A DNA stretch of 57,623 nucleotides from Spirochaetia bacterium (GTDB taxonomy: Bacteria > Spirochaetota > Spirochaetia > Treponematales > Treponemataceae), in contig CAAGBC010000015.1 in the NCBI GenBank assembly GCA_900767955.1, positions 1 through 57,623 of the forward strand. The letters are read 5' to 3'. The notes below the pieces were generated by a model. The model was not told the DNA's origin. It made no database searches and worked only from the letters and a program-made list of their open reading frames with translations. Positions 14,630 through 22,022 of this stretch are shown in pieces. A program made the position numbers and the translations under genes. The stretch's first letter is position 1, and every line of letters starts with the position of its first letter.

Positions 14630-15004
14630 TTACATATTCAAGGCTGTTATCCAAAAACAGATTGAACTTATGAGCGAAAGCGGTGTCATAATGTATCGTT
14701 CTTTTTTGCTTTTTGAAATGGCGTTCATAATTGTATTTAAAGATAGATAAGAAGCCATAACGATTCCGATTACTTTTGTGACTTTTGCGGAAAACCACAA
14801 CGGAATAAAACCTCCCATTTGTAAAATGATAAGCACAAAAAATATCTGCAAAATCAATTGTGAAACAAGTAGGATTCTTAAATTCTTGGGAAAGACTTTG
14901 TATTGCCCGCCCATTGTAAGTTCACCCAGTGGTAATCCGCATATAATAAGTATTGATAATACGATTACCATAGAAAAAGCGATTGCTCCTATAATTGCTG
15001 TCAT
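14630..15004 (-). CDS. Small integral membrane protein, four helices
   Basis: A protein of 124 residues with four hydrophobic segments (about 3-24, 44-65, 73-95, 104-122). Conserved-looking blocks are GLPLGELTMGGQYKVFP, the loop NAISKSKKERYIMTPLSL and a final FWITALNM. The same arrangement occurs in short uncharacterised membrane proteins of Bacillus and Clostridium; no function is known to me. GGAAGG lies six bases before the ATG, and it follows the flavodoxin-fold gene by 25 bases, probably in the same transcript. Confidence 0.7.
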   Translation of the reverse strand: MTAIIGAIAFSMVIVLSILIICGLPLGELTMGGQYKVFPKNLRILLVSQLILQIFFVLIILQMGGFIPLWFSAKVTKVIGIVMASYLSLNTIMNAISKSKKERYIMTPLSLISSICFWITALNM

Positions 15005-15029
15005 AATTCCTTCCTCTATAAAACAGGTT

Positions 15030-15578
15030 TTACGCTTTTAATATCATATTGCAAAAGTTTGTTATTTCATCAATTCTTTTAGCAACATCTTCTTTATGTT
15101 CAACTGAACACAGCCCCAATTTTCCGCAGGATTCAATTTCTAAATGGCCGTGAAAATGTTCAATAGTACTGATTATTCGTTCGCATTCTGGCATACTTGG
15201 TCCAGTTCTGAGTGCGATAGTATATGCCTTTTTTCCAGTTGTAAGTCTTGCATGGGGTTCGTGTGTATTGCACCAAGGTGTACATCTGTCAATAAATACC
15301 TTGAATTGCCCTGGTACATCTGCCCAATATGATGGGGATACGGAAACTATGATATTTGCCCATTCATAATCTTTCATAATTGAATCAACATCATCATGCT
15401 GGATGCATTTTGCTGTATTGTGACAACTTCTGCATCCTTTACAAAGTCCGATTTTAAAATCATCAATACAAATACATTTTACATTGTATTTTTTTTTCAT
15501 ATATTCTGAAACGATATTTACAATTTCGGCAGTTGCACCGTTTCTTACTGGGCTACAGTTTATTACTAAAATATTCAT
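15030..15578 (-). CDS. NADPH-dependent FMN reductase/flavodoxin-fold protein
   Basis: A protein of 182 residues. MNILVINCSPVRNGATAEIV has the phosphate-binding loop of the FMN reductase family (S-P-x-x-N/G-T), VSPSYWADVPGQFKVFIDR is the second flavin loop, and C-x2-C-x-x-C (GLCKGCRSCHNTAKC) is the cysteine cluster seen in iron-sulfur flavoproteins. RTGPSMPECERIISTIE is typical of gut-bacterial flavodoxin-family reductases. It should bind FMN and reduce quinones or other small acceptors. GGAG lies nine bases before the ATG. Confidence 0.85.
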   Translation of the reverse strand: MNILVINCSPVRNGATAEIVNIVSEYMKKKYNVKCICIDDFKIGLCKGCRSCHNTAKCIQHDDVDSIMKDYEWANIIVSVSPSYWADVPGQFKVFIDRCTPWCNTHEPHARLTTGKKAYTIALRTGPSMPECERIISTIEHFHGHLEIESCGKLGLCSVEHKEDVAKRIDEITNFCNMILKA

Positions 15579-15599
15579 GTCTATTTTCTCCGTTATATT

Positions 15600-15633
15600 A
15601 CTGAATTACAAGTTTCGTTAGATTTGCAATTTT
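15600..15633 (-). repeat. Intergenic inverted-repeat element (element 3, centre shortened)
   Basis: On the minus strand AAAATTGCAAATCTAACG then AAACTTGTAATTCAGT. Compared with element 2 the inner palindrome is reduced to one TCTAAC and the arms AATTGCAA/TTGTAATT keep pairing with one mismatch. It lies just after the pyrophosphatase-like gene. Confidence 0.5.
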
Positions 15634-15643
15634 ATTACTAGAA

Positions 15644-15991
15644 TTACATCTTGCACAAGTTCGAATCCTGCATTCTTACTTCCGATTTAAAATATTGCTC
15701 TTGGAAATGAACTTGTTGCATTATTTCTTCTTTTGTAAATGTCATTCCTTCCGGTGCGACAATCCATTTTTCTTCAATGTCATCTTCTCTATGGATAATT
15801 GCAATTATTTTTCCAACAAATTCTTTTACAGGTTCATTTACTCCCAGAATATACGCATCTTGTTCTTCTCCGTCTGGAGCAATAATTCCTTTGATATAAC
15901 CGTAATTAATCGGATAATAAATATCTTTGTGTTTTGGGTGATAACTTCCTAACGGTCTATCAACGGTTACTTTTACTGTGTCGCCAATCAT
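15644..15991 (-). CDS. Minimal inorganic pyrophosphatase-like protein
   Basis: A protein of 115 residues, against about 175 for E. coli Ppa. It keeps VDRPLGSYHPKHKDIYYP then INYGYIKG (the Y-P-x-N-Y-G-Y core), DGEEQDAYILG where the signature D-G-D-P-x-D should be, and HREDDIEEKWIVAP. One of the three signature aspartates is therefore Glu and the first catalytic Glu-Lys-Glu segment is absent. Pyrophosphatase activity is doubtful; a related phosphatase or a binding role is possible. It is 16 bases downstream of frdB but is probably not functionally related. Confidence 0.7.
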   Translation of the reverse strand: MIGDTVKVTVDRPLGSYHPKHKDIYYPINYGYIKGIIAPDGEEQDAYILGVNEPVKEFVGKIIAIIHREDDIEEKWIVAPEGMTFTKEEIMQQVHFQEQYFKSEVRMQDSNLCKM

Positions 15992-16007
15992 AAAATTTTA
16001 CCTACAT

Positions 16008-16682
16008 TTATTTGCGGTTCATTTTCATAATGGATGTAATCGTTTCAATTCCAACGGGACATATTGTTTGACAGGATAGAGCTTTGGAACATCCTGCACC
16101 AAAATGGGTTTTATATTCTTTTATAAGTTCTGTTGGTTTATTTGTAGATTGACTTGTGGTTAGATAGCTATCGTTAGCAAAAACTGCTCCGAAAAATGAG
16201 GCACCGGGATGATAGTTTGGACACACTTCCAGACAGAGCCCGCATTTTAAACATTTTGCAATAGAATACTGATGGTCGTGAAGTTGCTTATTGGTTGTTA
16301 CAAGTCCTTCAAGATAGGTTTTTGCGTGGTTTAGGTTTTCATAAATTGTTTTGCGGTCTACAATAAGGTCTGCAACTACTGGGAATTTGCTTAATGGTTC
16401 AAGCACTAATTCTTTGCCTTTTACATTATCAACAAAGGTGTTACATGCAAGGGCTGGAACTCCGTTGATTACTATTGCACAGCCACCACAAATTGCTTGC
16501 ATACAACTACATTCCCATCGAATTCTTGTTGCGGGATTTCCATCTATATCAAATAAATCATCAGTATAATTTATGGCATCTAGCACTGCAGAAACAGTTA
16601 CATGCAAAGGCCCGTTATACAAAAAACTTTGCCAATATGGTGTAGTATCAGCTGATTTTTGGCGTTTTATTTTTACAATCAT
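16008..16682 (-). CDS. frdB: Fumarate reductase/succinate dehydrogenase iron-sulfur subunit
   Basis: A protein of 224 residues from the ATG at 16682, five bases after GGAGG. The N-terminal ferredoxin domain has CSCMQAICGGC and a fourth Cys in ALAC for the [2Fe-2S] cluster. The C-terminal helical domain has CLKCGLCLEVCP and GCSKALSCQTICPVGI for the [4Fe-4S] and [3Fe-4S] clusters. It passes electrons between the flavoprotein and the membrane di-haem subunit. It is the last gene of the frdC-frdA-frdB operon, 45 bases after frdA. In a fermentative host-associated spirochaete the complex most probably reduces fumarate to succinate. Confidence 0.92.
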   Translation of the reverse strand: MIVKIKRQKSADTTPYWQSFLYNGPLHVTVSAVLDAINYTDDLFDIDGNPATRIRWECSCMQAICGGCAIVINGVPALACNTFVDNVKGKELVLEPLSKFPVVADLIVDRKTIYENLNHAKTYLEGLVTTNKQLHDHQYSIAKCLKCGLCLEVCPNYHPGASFFGAVFANDSYLTTSQSTNKPTELIKEYKTHFGAGCSKALSCQTICPVGIETITSIMKMNRK

Positions 16683-16727
16683 AATTTCCTCCAATAAAAA
16701 CTCACACTATAATAGTAGAAGTTTTTA

Positions 16728-18341
16728 TCAATCCTCTTTTATATAGGATATGTGGTGTTCTCCGTTTTTGTAATCACAAACAGAACAAAGTGCAAATTCG
16801 TCACTTCGCTGTGGATAATCTTCTCGGATGTGGGAGCCGCGTGTTTCTTTGCGGGAAAGGGCACTGGTAAGAATTGCACGGGCAAGCAGTATCATAGGTT
16901 GTAGGGAATATCCGATGTATGGTGACACATCTGTATCGTATATTAGTTTTTCGCTGACGGAAATGTAATAATCTACACTTTTTATACCTTCAAGAAGTTT
17001 TTCTTCTGTGCGGGTGATACCGAGACAGTCATTGAGTAATTTTGCAATTTCATGACGAACATGGACTGCCGAAAAACGACTCTTGGACTGAAGCCTTTTT
17101 TCCAGCACTTGCTCTTGTTCGGAAATATATGTTTCAAAGTTGGGGCAATTTTTAGTTTCTGCCAAAGTGTTAATTGCATTTGCGGCAACATGACCGCTGT
17201 AAATTGCCGCCAACAAAGAATTTCCGCCTAGACGATTTGCTCCGTGATACATAGAGGCACATTCACCAACGGCGTATAAATGGTCAACTGATGTTTTGTG
17301 ATTTTTATCTACCGCAAGACCGCCCATAAAAAAATGAACAGAAGGGTACACAGGAATACTCTGTTTTGTTACATCAAGATTTGCATATTTTTTGCAAAGA
17401 TCTGCTATTTCAAACAGGCGGGTATTAATCAGTTTTTTTCCAAGGAAGGAAATATCCAGATAAACTTGTGAAGGCACATCATAAATGCACTTGGAAACAA
17501 TATCACGGGGCATTAGATTTCCTCGTTCACCGTATTTATCTTCCATAAAATATACTCTGCGATTACCGTCAAGATAATAAAGTCTTCCGCCTTCACCGCG
17601 GGCTGCTTCACTGATTAACATTCGCTTTTGCGGAGTTTCTACTGTGGTGGGATGATACTGTATAAATTCAAGGTTTTTCAGTCGAGCACCTTGTTCATAG
17701 AGTTTTGCGGCAACATATCCATCGCATTGTGTGGAACCTGTGGTCTTTCCGAATAAAAGGTTTTGTCCGCCACTTGCTACAACTACAGCATCGGCATAGA
17801 CGGTTTCCATTTTGCAAAGTTCTTCGTTATAGAGTAGTACGCCGTAGCACTTGTTATCCTTGATTAATGCAGAGTGAAATCTTCTGCCAAGGAGTCTTGT
17901 TATCATATTGGTACATTCGTATTTTCGTACTTCACGAATTAAGGCTGTCATAATTTGTTTGCCAGTAGATGAACCTGCATAGGCTGTACGGTTTTTGCTT
18001 TGACCACCGAATGCACGGAGAGCAACTTTTCCGTCTTCATTTCTGCTGAGGACAACCCCTAGTTTTTCCAACTGACGAATTATATCTGGTGCAGCGTTAC
18101 AAAGTCCTAAAACTGCTTCTTTGCCTGCAATGTTTCCGCCACTTTTTAATGTATCTTCTGCGTGTTGTTCGGGGCTATCGTCAATTCCAATGGCTGCATT
18201 AATACCGCCTGCGGCCATAACAGACTGTGCTCTTTCTGATGTATATGGCGATACTACTTTAGCACAAACCCCTTGTTTAGCCAGAGCAATAGCACAACTG
18301 AGTGCCGAAAGTCCACTGCCGATAATTACAACTTGCTTCAT
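16728..18341 (-). CDS. frdA: Fumarate reductase/succinate dehydrogenase flavoprotein subunit
   Basis: A protein of 537 residues. The FAD-binding start is VVIIGSGLSALSCAIALAKQ; FIQYHPTT, SEAARGEGG, LMPRDIVSK, VHFFMGGLAVD and NRLGGNSLLAA give the fumarate-binding and catalytic residues. At the place of the His that usually holds FAD covalently the sequence is RAQSVMAAGG, with Gln39, so FAD is probably bound non-covalently as in some fumarate reductases and in NadB. The ATG lies seven bases after AGGAG, and that site belongs to a relic of the frdC 3' end (18340-18369). The original operon must have had frdC and frdA overlapping by ATGA. Confidence 0.93.
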   Translation of the reverse strand: MKQVVIIGSGLSALSCAIALAKQGVCAKVVSPYTSERAQSVMAAGGINAAIGIDDSPEQHAEDTLKSGGNIAGKEAVLGLCNAAPDIIRQLEKLGVVLSRNEDGKVALRAFGGQSKNRTAYAGSSTGKQIMTALIREVRKYECTNMITRLLGRRFHSALIKDNKCYGVLLYNEELCKMETVYADAVVVASGGQNLLFGKTTGSTQCDGYVAAKLYEQGARLKNLEFIQYHPTTVETPQKRMLISEAARGEGGRLYYLDGNRRVYFMEDKYGERGNLMPRDIVSKCIYDVPSQVYLDISFLGKKLINTRLFEIADLCKKYANLDVTKQSIPVYPSVHFFMGGLAVDKNHKTSVDHLYAVGECASMYHGANRLGGNSLLAAIYSGHVAANAINTLAETKNCPNFETYISEQEQVLEKRLQSKSRFSAVHVRHEIAKLLNDCLGITRTEEKLLEGIKSVDYYISVSEKLIYDTDVSPYIGYSLQPMILLARAILTSALSRKETRGSHIREDYPQRSDEFALCSVCDYKNGEHHISYIKED

Positions 18342-18369
18342 CTTGCAACTCCTAAAAAAAGATATCTGT
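18340..18369 (-). repeat. Direct repeat: relic of the frdC 3' end next to frdA
   Basis: Thirty bases match 18927-18956 at 28 positions. In frame they encode RYLFLGVAR then TGA, against RCLFLGVAR at the end of intact FrdC. The TGA overlaps the frdA start as ATGA. It is the abandoned original frdC terminus. Confidence 0.88.
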
Positions 18370-18432
18370 CTTATGTGGGTTGTTTCTTGATAAAATAAAA
18401 TCCACGGGGAAACAGATTATTGTGAATTTAAA

Positions 18433-18885
18433 TTATGAACTTGATGTTGGTTTTACAAGTTTTGATACGCAGAAACTAAAAAGAAATGTTTGTATAAGAA
18501 TTTCTAATAAACCGCCAAACTCTAAATTCCATGCTAAAGCAGATGATTTATAATAAATAAGTTCTTCAATTGAAAAAGGTGATGTTGCTGGAGTATTAAA
18601 TATTCCTATTACAATTATAACAAACCAAATCTTAAGAAAAGAATAAGGTTTACCTAAAACACTATTTTGAATTAATAACAATATTAATCCAAATAGCAAA
18701 CCTCTAAAAATTTGAAATACAGGAGCTAATTGAACAATAATATTATTCATGTCTCTCATATGTTCAGTATTTACTAATGAACTTTGATATTTAAACAACA
18801 TGGAAAAAATTATTCCACAGACAGTATATGTTATTACATGTATTAACATTACTTTAATAATAAACTTAAAATTTTTTTTAAACAT
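18433..18885 (-). CDS. Membrane protein inserted between frdC and frdA
   Basis: A protein of 150 residues starting MFKKNFKFIIKVMLIHVITY at 18885, with AGGAG five to six bases upstream. It has about four hydrophobic helices (10-32, 55-85, 90-108, 125-143). I do not recognise the family; it does not resemble SdhC or SdhD and carries no obvious haem-ligand pattern. It is bracketed by the 30-bp direct repeats at 18340 and 18927, so it was inserted as a unit. Base composition is more A+T-rich than frdA. It may be unrelated to respiration. Confidence 0.72.
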   Translation of the reverse strand: MFKKNFKFIIKVMLIHVITYTVCGIIFSMLFKYQSSLVNTEHMRDMNNIIVQLAPVFQIFRGLLFGLILLLIQNSVLGKPYSFLKIWFVIIVIGIFNTPATSPFSIEELIYYKSSALAWNLEFGGLLEILIQTFLFSFCVSKLVKPTSSS

Positions 18886-18924
18886 AAATACTCCTATCAC
18901 TCAATTTTAATAAATTTTTTTGGT

Positions 18925-19467
18925 TTATCTTGCAACTCCTAAAAAGAGACATCTGTAAAAGCCTATAACTGACGCAATCCAGATTACTGCACAAAGTATT
19001 TTTATTATGATATCTACGATTTTAACTGTTTTGGCATTTCCGATTCCCAAGGTAATCATCGCTTTGCTTACAGAAACTGCAATGTGCATTGAACACACTC
19101 CAAAGAATAATGGATGCATGATGGTATGAAGAATTTTTGGCTGAAAATGATTTGCCGCACCTGCAATATGTAATCCCAGTAACAAAAGCATTCCGATTCC
19201 TGTAGCACGCTGCACGATGGTTGAAATGTTCAGTTGTGGGTATGCGTTGCACTTGCGTTTTTCTGTTCCCTTGTGTCCTAAAACTGCAAGCAAAATGCTA
19301 AGTATTGCATGAAGGGCTGTTGTCACCATCAAGGCTTTAGGCATATTGACGACGCTTTTTTCGATGCCACACCTGTATAACATCCAGACTGTCAGTGATA
19401 TAGCATGATTAAAAAATAAAACTGTGGTAACAAGGCTCAAGCCTGCGTTTATCTTTCGTAATATCAT
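18925..19467 (-). CDS. frdC: Fumarate reductase/succinate dehydrogenase cytochrome b subunit
   Basis: A protein of 180 residues with five hydrophobic helices (about 8-30, 45-65, 92-108, 122-142, 150-172). His residues that could hold two b haems are in LFFNHAISL, TTALHAILS, LLLGLHIAG and the pair IMHPLFFGVCSMHIAVS. This is the single-polypeptide di-haem anchor of type B enzymes (as in Bacillus and Wolinella, gene order C-A-B). GGAAGG precedes the ATG by six bases. The 3' end (RCLFLGVAR) is duplicated in front of frdA. Confidence 0.85.
   Translation of the reverse strand: MILRKINAGLSLVTTVLFFNHAISLTVWMLYRCGIEKSVVNMPKALMVTTALHAILSILLAVLGHKGTEKRKCNAYPQLNISTIVQRATGIGMLLLLGLHIAGAANHFQPKILHTIMHPLFFGVCSMHIAVSVSKAMITLGIGNAKTVKIVDIIIKILCAVIWIASVIGFYRCLFLGVAR
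18927..18956 (-). repeat. Direct repeat: intact frdC 3' end
   Basis: This is the second member of the 30-bp pair with 18340-18369; the two differ at two positions, one silent and one Tyr/Cys. Together they bracket 557 bases that carry the inserted membrane-protein gene. Confidence 0.88.
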
Positions 19468-19501
19468 AAATTGCCTTCCATTTAGTTTGAAGTATTACAT
19501 T

Positions 19502-19530
19502 ATCATACACGAGCTTATGGAAAAAAACAA
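19502..19530 (-). promoter_or_regulatory. Promoter of the frdCAB operon
   Basis: TTGTTT (19525-19530) and TATGAT (19502-19507) on the minus strand with a 17-bp spacer, 34 bases upstream of the frdC ATG. No dyad suggestive of an Fnr-type site was seen. Confidence 0.55.
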
Positions 19531-19536
19531 ATTTCC

Positions 19537-19719
19537 TTATTTTCCCCATAGCATGCCTAATACTGACAAAAAAGTGTAAATGCCTGCGGAAAACATATTT
19601 ACTAGCAAACTGATTTTTTCTTCGGTTGAATTGTTGTTCCAGTTTTTTCTTCTTAAAAGAAAATCAATTCCGAAAATAATTGCTGCCATTATTATTGTTA
19701 AAGTTATCCACGGATTCAT
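19537..19719 (-). CDS. Small membrane protein, 60 residues
   Basis: MNPWITLTIIMAAIIFGIDF then a basic stretch LLRRKNWNN and a second hydrophobic segment FSAGIYTFLSVLGMLWG, so two membrane helices with a positively charged loop. AGGA lies eight bases before the ATG. No family is recognised. It sits between the acyltransferase gene (21 bases upstream) and the frd promoter, and its 3' end nearly touches that promoter. Confidence 0.6.
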   Translation of the reverse strand: MNPWITLTIIMAAIIFGIDFLLRRKNWNNNSTEEKISLLVNMFSAGIYTFLSVLGMLWGK

Positions 19720-19740
19720 ATTTATTTCCTTGTGTAAAAA

Positions 19741-20547
19741 TTATTGTTTCATTCTGCCATAGGAATTTTTTATTACGCCGCCTGATAAAAGATGTTTTTT
19801 CACATTTTTTTGCAAAGATGTGTTTTCTGGCAAAGAGGCAAAATCTTTTGACTTTGTGTTAAATAGCCATTCAATAAATTCTGTGTCTGTTTCGCCTTTG
19901 TCAAAGATTTCAAATCTGTTTTGAAAACTGACGATGTTAGAATTTGCACTCAGCATATTTTTTAATTGCTCATCCAAAAGCCATGAATGGCAGCGATATT
20001 CCGCGTTTTGCAGCGACGGAAAATATTTTGCAAAAAACTTTTGTGCTTTCTGCAATGATTTATCAACAGCCTGTGGTGAAAAATCTGCATCCGACGGAAT
20101 GTGTAAATCTATAAAGTTGCCTTTTTGGTTCGGAACAATTTCATATTCCAATTCACCGATTCTGAACAAATGACAGCCAGCTTGTCGAGTAGTCCACCAC
20201 CAACGGTCAAAACAAAATTCACCCGTCATTTTGTGAGTTTCATTAATAAAGCGAGTAAAACATTTCATTGTTGCAAAAAATATATCATCAGAAATTCCTT
20301 TTGCCTGATAAATATCGTAAGCATCAACACTCGCTTTAAGCATACAAGAAAGAATTTTTATTCCGTCCGTATCTTCTGAAAGTAAATCTCTAACTTGGTT
20401 TAAAGCTGTTTTCATATTTGCGTATGAAAAATATTCTTTTTGTAATTCATCAATTTTTTGGAAATCAAAACCTTCTGCAAATGCAAAAACTTTTTCTTTA
20501 ACAGGGGATTGTAATTCTATTTTGTCGCATAATGTTGATATGTTCAT
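19741..20547 (-). CDS. GNAT_C-type acyltransferase domain protein
   Basis: A protein of 268 residues. The C-terminal half carries FIDLHIPSDADFSPQAVDKS, QKFFAKYFP, YRCHSWLLDEQLKNML and NIVSFQNRFEIF, the conserved strings of the acyltransferase C-terminal domain found in gut bacteria (GNAT_C with its NAT_N partner, DUF5596 group). The N-terminal half (CFDRWWWTTRQAGCHLFRIG) fits the partner domain. The substrate is not known. A weak GGG precedes the ATG. The region upstream contains a relic of another acetyltransferase. Confidence 0.75.
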   Translation of the reverse strand: MNISTLCDKIELQSPVKEKVFAFAEGFDFQKIDELQKEYFSYANMKTALNQVRDLLSEDTDGIKILSCMLKASVDAYDIYQAKGISDDIFFATMKCFTRFINETHKMTGEFCFDRWWWTTRQAGCHLFRIGELEYEIVPNQKGNFIDLHIPSDADFSPQAVDKSLQKAQKFFAKYFPSLQNAEYRCHSWLLDEQLKNMLSANSNIVSFQNRFEIFDKGETDTEFIEWLFNTKSKDFASLPENTSLQKNVKKHLLSGGVIKNSYGRMKQ

Positions 20548-20573
20548 TTATTTTACCCGATGATATTTTTGTA

Positions 20574-20706
20574 TTATTCTATCCATTGAATAAAAGCAGT
20601 TTTGTCTGAACTGTTATATCCTGCGTTGCCATAAAAGGTTAATGTCTTTTCTTTTGTGGAACCGGTGAGCAACATCATTTTATAACAGTTTTCATTTTCC
20701 CTTTTT
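20574..20706 (-). pseudogene. C-terminal relic of a GNAT acetyltransferase
   Basis: A frame without a start ends at TAA and encodes CYKMMLLTGSTKEKTLTFYG then NAGYNSSDKTAFIQWIE, the typical last 40 residues of a GNAT enzyme (CYKxMLLTGSK...FYxxAGF...KTAFIQW). The protein-like part begins exactly after the stop of the SRPBCC gene, so a deletion joined that gene to the acetyltransferase tail. Confidence 0.8.
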
Positions 20707-21159
20707 CTATAGTTCAATTTTCCTTTTTAGCAATCGTTTCCATTTTCTTTGGCGATGTGCGTAAAAGCAATTTGCCCATAAATAAACAAAAAACGTTTTC
20801 CAACTGGCTTGGATTTCTACGATGTCGGTGTATTTTGTGGTATTTTCATCAATTTTTTCTAAAATGATTTTATGATTCCAAACAGGAACGTGTTTATTTC
20901 CTTCTTGTGTATAAATCCCTTTTTCTATGTCGAATTGTATTACTTTGATTGTATGAACCCCAAAAGGAATCAGTGCGAATAACTTAAAATGAAAAGCAAA
21001 AGCTGAATCTTCTTGCCATGTTAATTCTTCGGTATCATCAACGGATTTAAAAGTTGCGTAAGGATGTGCGATGTATTGCAATGTTTTTAATTTTTGTAGC
21101 CGACGAAAGATTTCATCTTTTGCTGCCGGAAAAACAGAACTTTTTTTTACTGTAAGCAT
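20707..21159 (-). CDS. SRPBCC-fold (START-like) protein
   Basis: A protein of 150 residues. The pattern of an N-terminal strand (MLTVKKSSVFPAAKDEIFRR), a helix, then long strands (AFHFKLFALIPFGVHTIKVI, HVPVWNHKIILEKIDENTTK, YTDIVEIQA) and a long C-terminal helix fits the SRPBCC ligand-binding fold. These bind small hydrophobic molecules; the ligand is unknown. AGGAAGG precedes the ATG, and the start overlaps the end of the upstream kinase-like gene by 13 bases, so the two are coupled. Confidence 0.68.
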   Translation of the reverse strand: MLTVKKSSVFPAAKDEIFRRLQKLKTLQYIAHPYATFKSVDDTEELTWQEDSAFAFHFKLFALIPFGVHTIKVIQFDIEKGIYTQEGNKHVPVWNHKIILEKIDENTTKYTDIVEIQASWKTFFVYLWANCFYAHRQRKWKRLLKRKIEL

Positions 21160-21698
21160 TTATTTTCCTTCCTTTCAATCTGGATTTTATATTCATCATC
21201 AATAAAAACATAATTCACGCGGTGTTTTATGGCCGATTCCAGCATTTGCTTATTTTCTTCTATTATAATGTCAATTGTGCAGCCGCTATCGTCTAGGCGA
21301 TTTTCTATTACATTGGCGTATTTTTTTATGTCATCAAAATGAGTTTGAATGTATTTTTCACTCATTACAAGGCAATAATATTTGATGTTTGCAAGATAAT
21401 CTTGTTCAAAATCTTTTTGCCAATCAAAAGGAATATAGCAACCTTCTACAATCAAATTCTGATTATTTTCTATTGCTGTTTTTATCATTTCACGAACAAT
21501 CGGCCATAAATATGCTGTTAAAGCTTCATCTTTGCTGGTTGGAGTCAGCGTTGTGTTGCCGCTTCGGATTAATCCCATTTTCAAATGATCAATTGAAAGA
21601 TAGGGGAATTTATATTTTTCCAGCAACTTTTGAGCAAGAGCAGTTTTTCCCGTGTGAGTTGCACCTGTTATTAGAATAATTTGTGATGTGGACTTCAT
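21147..21698 (-). CDS. P-loop kinase-like ATPase
   Basis: A protein of 183 residues. Walker A is ILITGATHTGKTALAQKLLE near residue 9, SIDHLKMGLIRSG follows as in AAA_33/2-phosphoglycerate kinase-like and zeta-type proteins, and NLIVEGCYIPFDW is the Walker B-like strand. It is probably a small-molecule or nucleotide kinase; the target is unknown. AAGGA precedes the ATG by seven bases. It overlaps the SRPBCC gene by 13 bases. Confidence 0.75.
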   Translation of the reverse strand: MKSTSQIILITGATHTGKTALAQKLLEKYKFPYLSIDHLKMGLIRSGNTTLTPTSKDEALTAYLWPIVREMIKTAIENNQNLIVEGCYIPFDWQKDFEQDYLANIKYYCLVMSEKYIQTHFDDIKKYANVIENRLDDSGCTIDIIIEENKQMLESAIKHRVNYVFIDDEYKIQIERKENKCLQ

Positions 21699-21742
21699 TT
21701 ATTTTCCTTAGTAAAACAAATATTGTGCATAAGATTTTCTTT

Positions 21743-21877
21743 TTATTCCTTATCTGGTTGTTGCCATAAGTCTGTGTGTGGCTTTGTGATTATTTCGATT
21801 TTGTCCGCAGTTATCAAAAAACTTTTTGGTTCTCGAGTCCATTTGAATTTGGATATTTCAAAAAAAGATTTTTCCAT
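21743..21877 (-). pseudogene. Truncated DUF1349-like gene
   Basis: The frame reads MEKSFFEISKFKWTREPKSF then LITADKIEIITKPHTDLWQ and stops shortly after. FKWTREPKSF...ITADKIEIITKPHTDLW is the N-terminal block of DUF1349 (concanavalin-like) proteins, normally about 200 residues long. The rest is missing, replaced by QPDKE and a stop. The RBS is poor. I take it as a gene fragment. Confidence 0.65.
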
Positions 21878-21959
21878 ATTTTTATTATACATCTTTTTTA
21901 GTTTTACTTCGACTGTGTTTATTGTTTGCAAAAAAGCTAGAAAATTTTAGTAGGATACG

Positions 21960-21979
21960 GTTTTTCCCTGAATTTTGTT
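21960..21979 (+). repeat. 20-bp direct repeat, left copy
   Basis: GTTTTTCCCTGAATTTTGTT occurs here and again, identical and in the same orientation, at 25696-25715. The two copies bracket the 1180-residue lipoprotein gene and its phase-variable promoter. Confidence 0.85.
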
Positions 21980-22022
21980 ATTTACAGAGTGTGGTTGAAA
22001 TAAATATTTTGCTATGTCTTTT

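Noticed and set aside
18433..18885. A second membrane anchor (FrdD/SdhD) of the reductase
   Set aside because: FrdC already has the five helices and four or more His of a one-subunit di-haem anchor, the inserted protein lacks haem-ligand patterns, and the flanking duplication shows late insertion.
1..21900. A complete chromosomal integron covering the whole accessory zone
   Set aside because: Many neighbouring genes (for example 1069-3206) are only a few bases apart, with no room for recombination sites; repeat elements are limited to 10.5-15.7 kb, and no integrase is visible.
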